NCBI RefSeq assembly: GCF_900104955.1
Contig: NZ_FNSI01000001.1
Span: forward strand, 2,390,001 to 2,454,000
DNA length: 64,000 bases
Source of the DNA: Beijerinckia sp. 28-YEA-48
GTDB taxonomy: Bacteria; Pseudomonadota; Alphaproteobacteria; Rhizobiales; Beijerinckiaceae
Direction of reading: 5' to 3'
Part shown: positions 26,433 through 33,970 of the stretch, in pieces
How positions within the stretch are numbered: the stretch's first letter is position 1
How the letters are laid out: every line of letters begins with the position of its first letter
The notes under the pieces: generated by a model
What the model saw: the letters and a program-made list of their open reading frames with translations, nothing else
Told to the model about the DNA's origin: nothing
Databases searched by the model: none
Translations under genes and position numbers: made by a program

Positions 26433-27464
26433 TCACGCAGACGCCTTCGTTGAGACGCCATCTGCAAAAGACATTTGGCGCAGGAACTCAACCAAGGGGC
26501 CACTCCACCTTTGCGCTTGCTGCGTCGAGTAGTGCCCTTTGGAATCGGCCGTCGTCGGCAATAAAACGCTGCGCGCGTTCGCAACATGGGCCAAGCCCTT
26601 GGCGACAGAACCAAGCTCCGGCGGGTTGAGCTCATCGTCTTCGAAATTGATCGTCAGGACCGTAGCCCGCACCTGATCGAGCATGGGATACGGATCGTAG
26701 TCCATCGACGACTCAACCTGATAGAGCCGGTCGTTGGCATCGCCCTTCCGCGCCTTTTCAACCATGTTGCGATAATAGGCATCCGTCGCCTCGCGTGTCG
26801 GCGCGGCATCCTGAATCCGCGCGACGCTCTGAACGAAGATGGCGCCAATCGGCAACAAGGAATAATAGCTGGGCTGGGTGACATAATCACCGCCATTCCA
26901 ACCCGGGTCGTTGCGAATGGCCTCGATTGACATACGCCTTTGCAGCCAGTTTCGCCCGCTCATAGCCGTTGGCTGGCACGCAATGGGGACCAACGCATCC
27001 ATCGCGTCAGGATACATCGTTCCCCACAGCCACGTCAGCATACCGCCCATCGAAAGCCCGAGAACAAGACGGAGATGGTCGATTTTCAAATGCTCAGACA
27101 AAAGCAGCTGCTGCGCGCGCACCTGATCCGCGTAACGATAGTTCGGGAAGCGAGCCCGCAGCCCGTCGCTTGGTTTGCTTGATCGACCAAAGCCAATGCA
27201 ATCGGGCATCACGATATAATAACGAGATGCGTCCAGCGGTTGACCGGGGCCGAACAGGTGATCGGCCATCTCCGGTGACAGCCAGTCCGCGCCGGTGCCT
27301 GTCGTATTGTGGAGCAGCAATACGGCATTGGTAACGCGACCACGGGCGTCAAGCGTTGGCTCGCCAAGCGTCAGATAACCCTGACGCAGCTCTTCAAGAA
27401 TTTGTTGGCTTCCGAATTTGAAATTCTTTGTGACGTACTCACCGCTCGTCGCCGCGTCGTTCAT
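26433..27464 (-). CDS. Alpha/beta hydrolase, homoserine-acetyltransferase-like fold
   Basis: A 343-residue alpha/beta hydrolase. The nucleophile is Ser138 in GLSMGG, an oxyanion segment is LLHNTTGTGADW, a late Asp lies in INFEDDELNPPE and the His in KGHYSTQQ. Overall it resembles MetX-like acyltransferase/hydrolase proteins rather than MhpC/BphD. In this operon it could hydrolyse a ring-fission product or a CoA/ester intermediate. ATG 27464 has AAAGG seven bases upstream; an alternative ATG at 27488 overlaps the preceding stop (ATGA). Last gene of the operon. Confidence 0.8.
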   Translation of the reverse strand: MNDAATSGEYVTKNFKFGSQQILEELRQGYLTLGEPTLDARGRVTNAVLLLHNTTGTGADWLSPEMADHLFGPGQPLDASRYYIVMPDCIGFGRSSKPSDGLRARFPNYRYADQVRAQQLLLSEHLKIDHLRLVLGLSMGGMLTWLWGTMYPDAMDALVPIACQPTAMSGRNWLQRRMSIEAIRNDPGWNGGDYVTQPSYYSLLPIGAIFVQSVARIQDAAPTREATDAYYRNMVEKARKGDANDRLYQVESSMDYDPYPMLDQVRATVLTINFEDDELNPPELGSVAKGLAHVANARSVLLPTTADSKGHYSTQQAQRWSGPLVEFLRQMSFADGVSTKASA

Positions 27465-27484
27465 AGCCCTACCTTTTAAAACAC

Positions 27485-28402
27485 TCATTCAGAGTCCAGG
27501 CGATAGCCGTCAGCAGCAAACGGGAACAGGCTTCCGGCCTCTTCGACGCGCTTGCTGGGGCCCGGCATCACGCCCCAATGATCCAGCCGACCGGGCGGCC
27601 ATTTCCATTCGTCGGCTGACCGCACGTGATGGCTGTCGTCGACGGCTTGCATCTCAGACGTATACTCGATGGGAAAATCCTCGGGCCCGCAGAAGTAAGC
27701 AAAAACATTATCGCCCGGGCCGTGCCGCCCCGGCCCCCACTCAACGGCGTGCCCATGATCTCGCATCCGGCCGATTCCGCGCATAACCGATTCGAGGTCC
27801 GACAGCTCGAAGGCCACATGATTGAGATCGGAATTGCTGTCGAAGCCGAGAACCATCGAATGATGATCCTCGTTGCAGCGCAGGAAGCGAAATTTCTTGG
27901 TCTGGTCGGAAAGCTTGAAGCCAAGCACGTCACGGAAGAACTCAAATGTCGCATCATTGTCGCGGCAATTGATGTTCACGTGAGAAATCTTTCGCGGCCG
28001 GTCGATGGATGCCGACGTGTCGGCATGATCAGCAGCATCGCTCAGCACCGCGAAACTGCGCCCCTCCGGATCGCGCAGCCCAAAGCCATAACCGCCGCCC
28101 GGCCATTTCACGTCGCGCGGCGGTCCGTCCGTCGGTCGGCCGCTGGCTTGGACACGCTGCCAAAGTTCGTCGACATGTTCGCGGTTCGCAGCTCCCAAGA
28201 CAACGCGAACCAGCGCCGGCTGCCCCGCTTCGCGCAGACTTATCGCGTGAAAGGGAGCGTCCGTGGCGCGAAGGTAGACTACGCCGTCTTGAAATGCGCA
28301 GTGTTGCAGTCCCCATGCGTCGACGAAGAATCGTTCCGCAGCCTTTATATCGCGAACGGCGATGTCGACGCTACGGACAGACGATACTCGGCATTCATGC
28401 AT
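27485..28402 (-). CDS. VOC-superfamily (type I extradiol) ring-cleavage dioxygenase-like protein
   Basis: A 305-residue protein with two vicinal-oxygen-chelate modules (residues about 8-125 and 140-270). In the second, HVNINCRDND, LNHVAFELSDLE and DFPIEYTSEMQ supply the His, His and Glu expected for Fe(II)/Mn(II) binding in catechol 2,3-dioxygenase-type enzymes. ATG 28402 follows AAGGTGTG and avoids overlap with the TctC gene; an upstream start at 28474 would overlap it. It probably cleaves a catecholic ring for HpaH/HpaI-type processing. Substrate unknown. Confidence 0.83.
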   Translation of the reverse strand: MHECRVSSVRSVDIAVRDIKAAERFFVDAWGLQHCAFQDGVVYLRATDAPFHAISLREAGQPALVRVVLGAANREHVDELWQRVQASGRPTDGPPRDVKWPGGGYGFGLRDPEGRSFAVLSDAADHADTSASIDRPRKISHVNINCRDNDATFEFFRDVLGFKLSDQTKKFRFLRCNEDHHSMVLGFDSNSDLNHVAFELSDLESVMRGIGRMRDHGHAVEWGPGRHGPGDNVFAYFCGPEDFPIEYTSEMQAVDDSHHVRSADEWKWPPGRLDHWGVMPGPSKRVEEAGSLFPFAADGYRLDSE

Positions 28403-28436
28403 ATCGCACACCTTCAGAACGAGCGGCCACCAAGCT

Positions 28437-29411
28437 TCAGTTGGCTTGAATCTTGGCTTCGCTGATGACGTCACGCCATTTCACCCGCTCTTCACCGATA
28501 TATTTTGCAAACTCTTCCGGCGTATTGCCGACCGGCACCATTGCGCTGTCGTTAAAAAATTTCTTGATGTTGGGCTGCTGCAGCGCGTGCGCGACCGCGC
28601 CCTGCAGCTTTTTGACGATGTCCGCGGATGTGCCCGCCGGTGCGGCGAAACCGAACCAGGACGAGATTTGCCAGTCGGGCAAGCCAGCTTCAACAGACGT
28701 CGGCACATTGGGAAGCTGAGCCAGCCGCTTTTTCGCGGCGACCGCGAGCGGGGTGACGGTACCCGCCTGAATGTGATCCATCAAGATCGGAGGGTTATCG
28801 ACGACACCGTCGACATGGCCGGCAACCAGATCATTCACCGCCGGAGCCGCGCCTCGATAAGGAACATGGCTCACCTCCACACGGCTCACGTGCATAAGCA
28901 GAGCTAGGCCGAGATGTCCTGTCGTCCCCACGCCGGCCGAGCCGAAATTCAAGCCGCGCGGCTTCGATCGGGCGGCGGCCAAGAGTTCCTGAAGCGTCTT
29001 AATGTCGGTCTTCTTGTGGACGAGGACCAGCATCGGCATATCAGCGACAAGGGAGATCGGCGCGAATGCCGTCTCAGGATCGAAGGACATATCCTTGTAC
29101 AGGAACTGGTTGGCACTCAGAATGCCGGCCGATGTCATCATCAGCGTATAGCCGTCCGGCGTGGCCTTCGCGACCAGGTTCGCGCCGACATTGCCGCCGG
29201 CACCCGGCTTGTTCTCGGCGATCACAGGTTGGCCAAGAACTTTCGACAGCTCTTCGCCGACCGTCCGCGTCAAGACGTCGGCCAGGCCTCCAGCAGGAAA
29301 AGGAACGATGATTTGGATGGAACGGGACGGATAGGTTTGCGCCATGACAGACGCGTGGCCCAGAACCTGGCCAAGAACGAGCATGCCCAGCAGAACACGA
29401 ACGATGGTCAT
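28437..29411 (-). CDS. TctC/Bug-family substrate-binding protein
   Basis: A 324-residue periplasmic protein with signal peptide (VRVLLGMLVLGQVLGHASVMA) and family motifs YPSRSIQIIVPFPAGGLADVL, NKPGAGGNVGANLVAK and YTLMMTSAG. GGGGAGAAG precedes a GTG-ATG pair (29414/29411). It lies inside the hpaH-hpaI-dioxygenase operon without TctA/TctB, so it may present the operon's aromatic substrate to an unlinked permease or act in sensing. Confidence 0.92.
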   Translation of the reverse strand: MTIVRVLLGMLVLGQVLGHASVMAQTYPSRSIQIIVPFPAGGLADVLTRTVGEELSKVLGQPVIAENKPGAGGNVGANLVAKATPDGYTLMMTSAGILSANQFLYKDMSFDPETAFAPISLVADMPMLVLVHKKTDIKTLQELLAAARSKPRGLNFGSAGVGTTGHLGLALLMHVSRVEVSHVPYRGAAPAVNDLVAGHVDGVVDNPPILMDHIQAGTVTPLAVAAKKRLAQLPNVPTSVEAGLPDWQISSWFGFAAPAGTSADIVKKLQGAVAHALQQPNIKKFFNDSAMVPVGNTPEEFAKYIGEERVKWRDVISEAKIQAN

Positions 29412-29501
29412 CACGATTCTTCTCCCCTCATGAAGTCAATGATGGCGTTTGAACGTCGAAAATCTTTCAAGTCACACTGCATGGCGACGCGGGCCGCGCC
29501 C

Positions 29502-30470
29502 CTATTCGAACTTGACCCCCGTCTGCTTGAGCAGATCGCCCCATTTGGCGAAGTCGTTCTTGATGGCGTTGGCAAGATCCTCCGGCGTGCCGCCGCCCGG
29601 CTCGTCGCCGAACTTGGCAAACTTGTCTTTGAAGGCCTGGGAAGTCATGGCGCGGTTCACCGCGGCGTTGAGTTTATCGACGATGGGGCGCGGCATGTTC
29701 GCCGGACCAATCAGTCCGGTCCAGGTCTCGGCGACATAGCCAGGCACGCCGGCTTCCGCCACGGTCGGCAGATCGGGGAAGCTCGGCGAACGATGATCGC
29801 CGGTCACGGCGAGTGCCTTGATCTTACCTTCGTTGACGAACGGCCCGATCGATTGCAAGCTCTCGAAGATCACCTCCACATGGCCGGCGATCAAATCGTT
29901 GATTGCCATATTGCCGCCGCGATACGGCACGTGCACGATGTTCGTTCCAGCCATCATCTTGAAGAGCTCGCCACCGACATGGCCGGGCGAACCATTGCCG
30001 GACGAGGCGTTCGACAACTTGCCTGGATTGGCCTTGGCATAGGCGACCAGATCCCGCACCGAATTGATCGGCAGTTTCGGCGAGACGGCGAGTAGCATCT
30101 GCCCGCGCGTCGTCAGCGCGATCGGCGTGAAATCGCGCTGCACATCATAAGGCTGCTTGGGCACCACATGTGGCGTCATCGCCAACGCGCCGATGGGGCC
30201 GATGCCCAGCGTATAACCGTCGGGCGCAGACTTGGCGACATGGTCAAGCCCTATGGCGAAGGCGGCGCCGGGGCGATTGTCAACGATCACCTGCTGACCG
30301 AGATCCTGGCTAAGCACCTGCGCCAGCAGGCGCCCTCCGTTATCGCTGGCGCTGCCGGCCGCCTGCGGGATGATCAGGTAGATCAGGCGGTTCGGATAAT
30401 TGTCTTGGGCCACGCCGGGCGTTGCGGTGAGCGCGGCCATGAATAAAGCGGCAAAGGTCGTCAGGCGCAT
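29502..30470 (-). CDS. TctC/Bug-family substrate-binding protein
   Basis: A 322-residue periplasmic protein with signal peptide (MRLTTFAALFMAALTATPGV) followed by YPNRLIYLIIPQAAGSASDN, DNRPGAAFAIGLDHVAK and VPYRGGNMAINDLIAGHVEV. GGGAGGAAATCC precedes ATG 30470. It is the second TctC gene in the same operon. Sequence differs clearly from its neighbour at 28437, for example PQAAGSAS instead of PFPAGGLA in the ligand loop, so the two probably bind different acids. Confidence 0.92.
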   Translation of the reverse strand: MRLTTFAALFMAALTATPGVAQDNYPNRLIYLIIPQAAGSASDNGGRLLAQVLSQDLGQQVIVDNRPGAAFAIGLDHVAKSAPDGYTLGIGPIGALAMTPHVVPKQPYDVQRDFTPIALTTRGQMLLAVSPKLPINSVRDLVAYAKANPGKLSNASSGNGSPGHVGGELFKMMAGTNIVHVPYRGGNMAINDLIAGHVEVIFESLQSIGPFVNEGKIKALAVTGDHRSPSFPDLPTVAEAGVPGYVAETWTGLIGPANMPRPIVDKLNAAVNRAMTSQAFKDKFAKFGDEPGGGTPEDLANAIKNDFAKWGDLLKQTGVKFE

Positions 30471-30542
30471 GGATTTCCTCCCTCGATAAATCCTTTTGTC
30501 TCTTGGGTCGTCGAATAGTCGCAACGCGCTGTAGGCTTACCG

Positions 30543-31319
30543 CTACTCTTCTGTCTTGAACCGTTTCGCGAGACTGTCAGCCGCACGCGCCAACAAGCCA
30601 ATATCGGCGCCGACAGCGACAAAGCTGTAGCCCCACGTGATAAAGCGCCGCGCTTCTTCTTCATGTGGCGTGAGAATTCCGGCCGGCACGCCAAGACGTT
30701 TAAGCCGTTGTCCGGCATCCTTGAGAGCATTCTGAACGTCGGGATGTTGCCAGTTGCCGAGATGGCCAAATGATGCAGCAAGGTCGTTGGGTCCAATGAA
30801 AACGCCATCGACACCTTCAACTTGCGCGATCGCCTCGAGTTGAGCAAGCGCCTGCTGCGTTTCGATCTGCACGAGCAGGCCAATCTCATCATTGGCTTTT
30901 TGAAAATAGTCTTTGACCCGGCCATAGCGGCTTGCTCGCCCGCTCCCCGTCACGCCGCGGATGCCGGCAGGTGGATAGCGCGTCGCCTCGACTGCTTTTC
31001 GGGCTTCGTCCGCTGTCTGCACGAAGGGAATGAGAAGCGTCTGAGCGCCGATATCGAGAAAGCGCTTGATCAAGACCGGATCGTTCGCGGCTGGCCGCAC
31101 AACGCACGACACCTCGCTGCCTTGCGCGGCCTGCAGAAGCGCCAGAACATCGGGCACTTCGTTCGGCGAATGTTCGGTGTCGAACAGAAGCCAATCGAAA
31201 CCGGAATGCGAGACAACCTCGCCGGCTATAGGACTGCAAAGACTGCACCACAGACCGATTTGACGGCTCTTTAGGCGAAGCGCGCGCTTGAACGTATTGG
31301 CCGGAATGTCCATGGCCAT
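30543..31319 (-). CDS. hpaI: HpcH/HpaI-family aldolase
   Basis: A 258-residue class II pyruvate aldolase of the HpcH/HpaI family. DTEHSPNEV, LIPFVQTADEARKAVEATRYPP, VQIETQQAL and GPNDLAASFG cover the substrate Arg region and the metal-binding Glu/Asp. It would split a 4-hydroxy-2-oxo acid (4-hydroxy-2-oxoheptanedioate in the homoprotocatechuate pathway) to pyruvate and an aldehyde. The start ATG 31319 overlaps the hpaH stop region; ATG 31313 is also possible. The hpaH-hpaI linkage supports the role. Confidence 0.88.
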   Translation of the reverse strand: MAMDIPANTFKRALRLKSRQIGLWCSLCSPIAGEVVSHSGFDWLLFDTEHSPNEVPDVLALLQAAQGSEVSCVVRPAANDPVLIKRFLDIGAQTLLIPFVQTADEARKAVEATRYPPAGIRGVTGSGRASRYGRVKDYFQKANDEIGLLVQIETQQALAQLEAIAQVEGVDGVFIGPNDLAASFGHLGNWQHPDVQNALKDAGQRLKRLGVPAGILTPHEEEARRFITWGYSFVAVGADIGLLARAADSLAKRFKTEE

Positions 31320-31320
31320 C

Positions 31321-32103
31321 TCACACAAATTGCACTGCGAGAGAGCCTAACGGGCCGAAATCGCCGTGCAATGTGTCGCCCTTTTTGGCGTAAACAACCC
31401 TGGTGAAAGAGCCAGCGAGAACGATGTGGCCCGCCTCCATTGAATGTCCATATTGCCCAAGCTTGTTGGCAAGCCAGGCAACACCCAGAGCCGGATGCCC
31501 CAGAACGCCGGCGGCCAGCCCCGTCTCTTCGATCTCTGAGTTCCGATACATGATCCCGCCCACCCAGCGAAGATCGACGTCCATGGGACGAACCGGACGA
31601 CCACCCATAATCAGGCCGGCCGCCGCACCATTGTCGGCGACGGTGTCGAATATCTTTCGTTGGTCTTGCAGCCGCGCATCGACGATCTCAATCGCGGGCA
31701 CGACATAATCGGTTGCAGCAAGGACATCCGTGAGGCCGATCCCGGGCCCCTTAAGGGCTTTCCCGAGCACGAAAGCCAGTTCGACTTCAACACGCGGCAG
31801 GCAGTAGTTTTCGTGTGGCACCTTCGCACCGTCGGCGACCAGCATGTCGTCGAGGAGGTAGCCATAATCAGGTTCGTCGATCTGAGAGGACCGCTGCATG
31901 GCCTTTGAAGTCAGCCCAACCTTATGCCCGATCAGTTTGGCGCCAGCTTCGACCTTTCGACGCATGACCTCGGTCGAGATTGCATAGGAGTCCTCGATCT
32001 CGATGGAAGGAAAAGTCGTCGACAGTTGCACAGCTTGTTTGCGATCGCGATGCGCCGCCATGAGGATATCGACGGCCTTGTGCAGATCAGTTTCAGACAG
32101 CAA
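31321..32103 (-). CDS. hpaH: 2-oxohept-3-enedioate hydratase-like protein (HpaH)
   Basis: A 260-residue hydratase of the MhpD/HpaH family with GHKVGLTSKAMQRSSQIDEP, the metal-binding VEVELAFVLG and VPAIEIVDARL. The TTG start at 32103 is preceded by GGAGA at good spacing, and no better start exists. It would hydrate a 2-oxo-enoic acid made after ring cleavage, feeding the HpaI-type aldolase encoded next. First gene of the minus-strand operon 26433-32103. Confidence 0.88.
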   Translation of the reverse strand: MLSETDLHKAVDILMAAHRDRKQAVQLSTTFPSIEIEDSYAISTEVMRRKVEAGAKLIGHKVGLTSKAMQRSSQIDEPDYGYLLDDMLVADGAKVPHENYCLPRVEVELAFVLGKALKGPGIGLTDVLAATDYVVPAIEIVDARLQDQRKIFDTVADNGAAAGLIMGGRPVRPMDVDLRWVGGIMYRNSEIEETGLAAGVLGHPALGVAWLANKLGQYGHSMEAGHIVLAGSFTRVVYAKKGDTLHGDFGPLGSLAVQFV

Positions 32104-32134
32104 GAGACATTCTCCGACGGAACAAGCGAGAAGG

Positions 32135-32145
32135 ATAAAATCGAT
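32135..32145. promoter_or_regulatory. Candidate operator motif ATAAAATCGAT before hpaH
   Basis: The 11-mer ATAAAATCGAT lies about 32 bases before the hpaH start in an AT-rich stretch. It is identical to 25626-25636 in front of the FCD regulator. A further GATCGATT occurs at 32193-32200. Likely part of the hpaH promoter/operator. Confidence 0.5.
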
Positions 32146-32610
32146 TATCTTAGAAAAATAGTTCTTTCAAGCCGTTTCGATTATTTCAGTTAGATCGATT
32201 CCATGATGTATCCGATAATGGGCATCAATCGAGTGAGCGGAGCGAGATTTAAACATTGGGCGGAGCCTTCGCGCGAGCGAGGCGAACCTATGCGGCGCGG
32301 TACTTTGCAGACATCGCGAAAGGCCGTGGCGGCATGGTTGTCGCGCGCGAGCATTGGCAAAAGCTCGCAGCGCAATCCTTGATCTGCTCGTCAGCCAGGA
32401 ACACCCGAGCCGCTTCCGAGGCGATGTTTCAAATGATAGGGGAGATCATCGACAAAGGCGCATCGTCCGCGACGATGCTTGGTTGATGACGAAGAGGATG
32501 ATCCAACACACTCGGGCGCTCTTCCTCGACAAAGCGGTCGAAGGCGCCTTCGCGCATGCGCGCTCAACTGGCGGCGCGTCTTCGATACTCAACCATTTTC
32601 TCTAATAAAA
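32146..32610. other. Gene-poor stretch between hpaH and tRNA-Lys
   Basis: About 465 bases with only short, overlapping open frames (32256-32486 and 32354-32605, plus strand) that lack ribosome sites and recognisable domains. The first frame has a protein-like middle (AREHWQKLAAQSLIC), so decayed coding sequence is possible. The left end carries the hpaH promoter. No intact gene is supported. Confidence 0.5.
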
Positions 32611-32629
32611 TCACCACTTTAAGTGGTGA
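32603..32629 (-). terminator. Intrinsic terminator overlapping the tRNA-Lys 3' end
   Basis: TCACCACTT (32611-32619) and AAGTGGTGA (32621-32629) are perfectly self-complementary. On the minus strand the hairpin is followed by TTTTATT. Its first arm contains the encoded CCA and discriminator of the tRNA, so the terminator can form only in unprocessed transcript. Confidence 0.75.
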
Positions 32630-32699
32630 GCGCGATGGGACTCGAACCCATGACCCTCTGATTAAAAGTCAGATGCTCTACCGGCTGAGCTACGCGCTC
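32624..32699 (-). tRNA. tRNA-Lys (anticodon TTT)
   Basis: A 76-base tRNA with encoded CCA. The acceptor stem is GAGCGCG/CGCGCTC, the D-arm contains AGCTCAGCCGGTAGAGC, the anticodon loop CTTTTAA gives anticodon TTT, and the T-arm is ATGGG-TTCGAGT-CCCAT. The discriminator is A. It lies at the junction between the catabolic region and the conserved DUF1467-to-nuo block. Confidence 0.97.
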
Positions 32700-32752
32700 C
32701 CGTGGGCCCAAAAGCCCAAGCGAGGCCTCGGGAACAAGCCCAAGGCCGGGCC

Positions 32753-32781
32753 TGAGTATCCGCCGGGGCCCCCGGGGTCAA
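32753..32781 (-). promoter_or_regulatory. Candidate promoter of tRNA-Lys
   Basis: On the minus strand TTGACC (32781-32776), a 17-base GC-rich spacer and TACTCA (32758-32753) make a plausible housekeeping promoter about 54 bases before the mature tRNA 5' end. Confidence 0.5.
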
Positions 32782-32806
32782 TAGCCTGCGGCACCAATCC
32801 CCTGCT

Positions 32807-32828
32807 CGACCCGCTGATTAAGAGTCAG
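32807..32828 (-). repeat. tRNA-Lys(CTT) anticodon-arm-like remnant
   Basis: The minus strand reads CTGACTCTTAATCAG followed by CGGGTCG. This is the anticodon arm and variable loop of a tRNA-Lys with anticodon CTT, but no D-arm, T-arm or acceptor stem is recognisable around it. It lies 108 bases upstream of the intact tRNA-Lys(TTT). It may be a fragment left by recombination at a tRNA gene. Confidence 0.45.
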
Positions 32829-32865
32829 AAGGCCCTCTGGCGGGCATTCCACTGCCCCCACGCTC

Positions 32866-33090
32866 TCAAGCGTATTCGACATAGGCCAGAAAGCCACCGA
32901 AAATGACCGCTGAAATAATAGTGGTCCAGAGTGCCTTCATCAGCAGACGCGGCGCCACCGGAGCGCCAGGATCCGTACCGTGAACGACCTCGCCCTGTTC
33001 GTGCTGGGAGCGCACGCCGAACGGCAGGACCGCGAACAGAACCGTCCACCAGATGGTGATGAAGAGGGCGATGGCGAGAGGGATCGACAT
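32866..33090 (-). CDS. DUF1467-family small membrane protein
   Basis: A 74-residue protein with two membrane helices (IALFITIWWTVLFAVLPFGV and ALWTTIISAVIFGGFLAYV) joined by a short polar loop (VRSQHEQGEVVHGTDPGAP). This matches the DUF1467 family of Alphaproteobacteria, which is commonly found downstream of mce, as here with one insertion. Function unknown. No strong ribosome site is visible. Confidence 0.82.
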   Translation of the reverse strand: MSIPLAIALFITIWWTVLFAVLPFGVRSQHEQGEVVHGTDPGAPVAPRLLMKALWTTIISAVIFGGFLAYVEYA

Positions 33091-33129
33091 GATGGATTCT
33101 CTTACTTTTCTTGACCTTGGCCTTGTGCG

Positions 33130-33792
33130 TCAGGCCTGTGGCCGCGGCGCGGCCGGTGCAGTTGGGTTTCCGGCCACATTTCCTGCCTTACCGCCGGAAT
33201 AGCGCGACAGATTGCTCTCCAGCCGGCGCATCATCAGGCGGACCAGATAAAGGCCGAATTGCGGATTCTGGAAATAATGCTGCTCAAAATCCCGATACGC
33301 CATGCGGTATGCCCGCACAGGCCCCATGGCCCGGGCTCCGGACAGGCGGCGATTGCCGGCGGTGAACAGGCCCATTTCGCCGATCATCGCGCCAGGGCCG
33401 ATGATAATGCCCAGCTCCGGCAGGTTGAGCTGGCCTTCGGCGAGCACATAGACTGCATCGGCCTCGTCGCCCTTGTTGAACAGGGCCTCGCCAGCCTCGA
33501 AGGCGACCGGCTGCATGTAGGGCGTCAGCCAACTGAAGTTGAGCTCTTCGCGATTGGCCTTTTCGGCATCGGCGAGCAGTTTGCGCATTTCCTGCAATCG
33601 CCACAGGTTGAGGGGCAAGATGAGCACGTTGGCCGCGAGAAATGGCCAGTTTCGAATCCAGGCGAAATAGACGATCGCCAGCAGGCTCGCGGCGATGGCG
33701 GCCCAGCGCAAGGGCATGATCGTCTTCGGCCAAAAAGCCAGGACGGCGAGCGCCGCCGCGGCCAAACCGCATGCCAGAGCCAATATGTCCAT
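33130..33792 (-). CDS. Membrane-anchored cyclic-nucleotide-binding-domain protein, Popeye-like layout
   Basis: A 220-residue protein. Three hydrophobic segments fill residues 1-65 (ALACGLAAAALAVLAFWP, WAAIAASLLAIVYFAW, FLAANVLILPLNLWRLQ), followed by a cyclic-nucleotide-binding beta-roll (GEALFNKGDEADAVYVLAEG, then IIIGPGAMIGEMGLFTAGNR). There is no DNA-binding helix-turn-helix, so it is not a CRP/FNR regulator. Three helices plus a cNMP domain and the LPLNLWRL segment recall Popeye proteins. ATG 33792 follows GAGGGG. It sits between DUF1467 and mce, where many relatives have no gene. Confidence 0.75.
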   Translation of the reverse strand: MDILALACGLAAAALAVLAFWPKTIMPLRWAAIAASLLAIVYFAWIRNWPFLAANVLILPLNLWRLQEMRKLLADAEKANREELNFSWLTPYMQPVAFEAGEALFNKGDEADAVYVLAEGQLNLPELGIIIGPGAMIGEMGLFTAGNRRLSGARAMGPVRAYRMAYRDFEQHYFQNPQFGLYLVRLMMRRLESNLSRYSGGKAGNVAGNPTAPAAPRPQA

Positions 33793-33866
33793 GTGTCCGC
33801 CCCTCGCTGACTTTCCCCAAGAGGTGACACGTGCCAGCCGGCGCATCAAGGCGGCGGGTTGTCCCG

Positions 33867-33970
33867 CTAAAGCAAATTGCGTTTCGATAGAAACGCAATT
33901 TTGCCTAGCATCTTTGATTTTCACGCGTCTTTGTGGCGTTTGACTTCGTCAAACTGCAAAAACGCTTTAG
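33867..33970. repeat. 104-base palindromic element before the cNMP-binding gene
   Basis: The ends are inverted 7-mers, CTAAAGC (33867-33873) and GCTTTAG (33964-33970). Inside are two perfect hairpins: AAATTGCGTTTC (33874-33885) with GAAACGCAATTT (33890-33901), and GTTTGAC (33938-33944) with GTCAAAC (33948-33954). It overlaps the stop codon of mce. It looks like a small mobile palindromic repeat; it may also stabilise or end the mce transcript. Confidence 0.55.

Noticed and set aside
32256..32605. Two overlapping short plus-strand frames before tRNA-Lys
   Set aside because: No ribosome site and no recognised family. They might be remnants of a gene, but the sequence alone does not show which.
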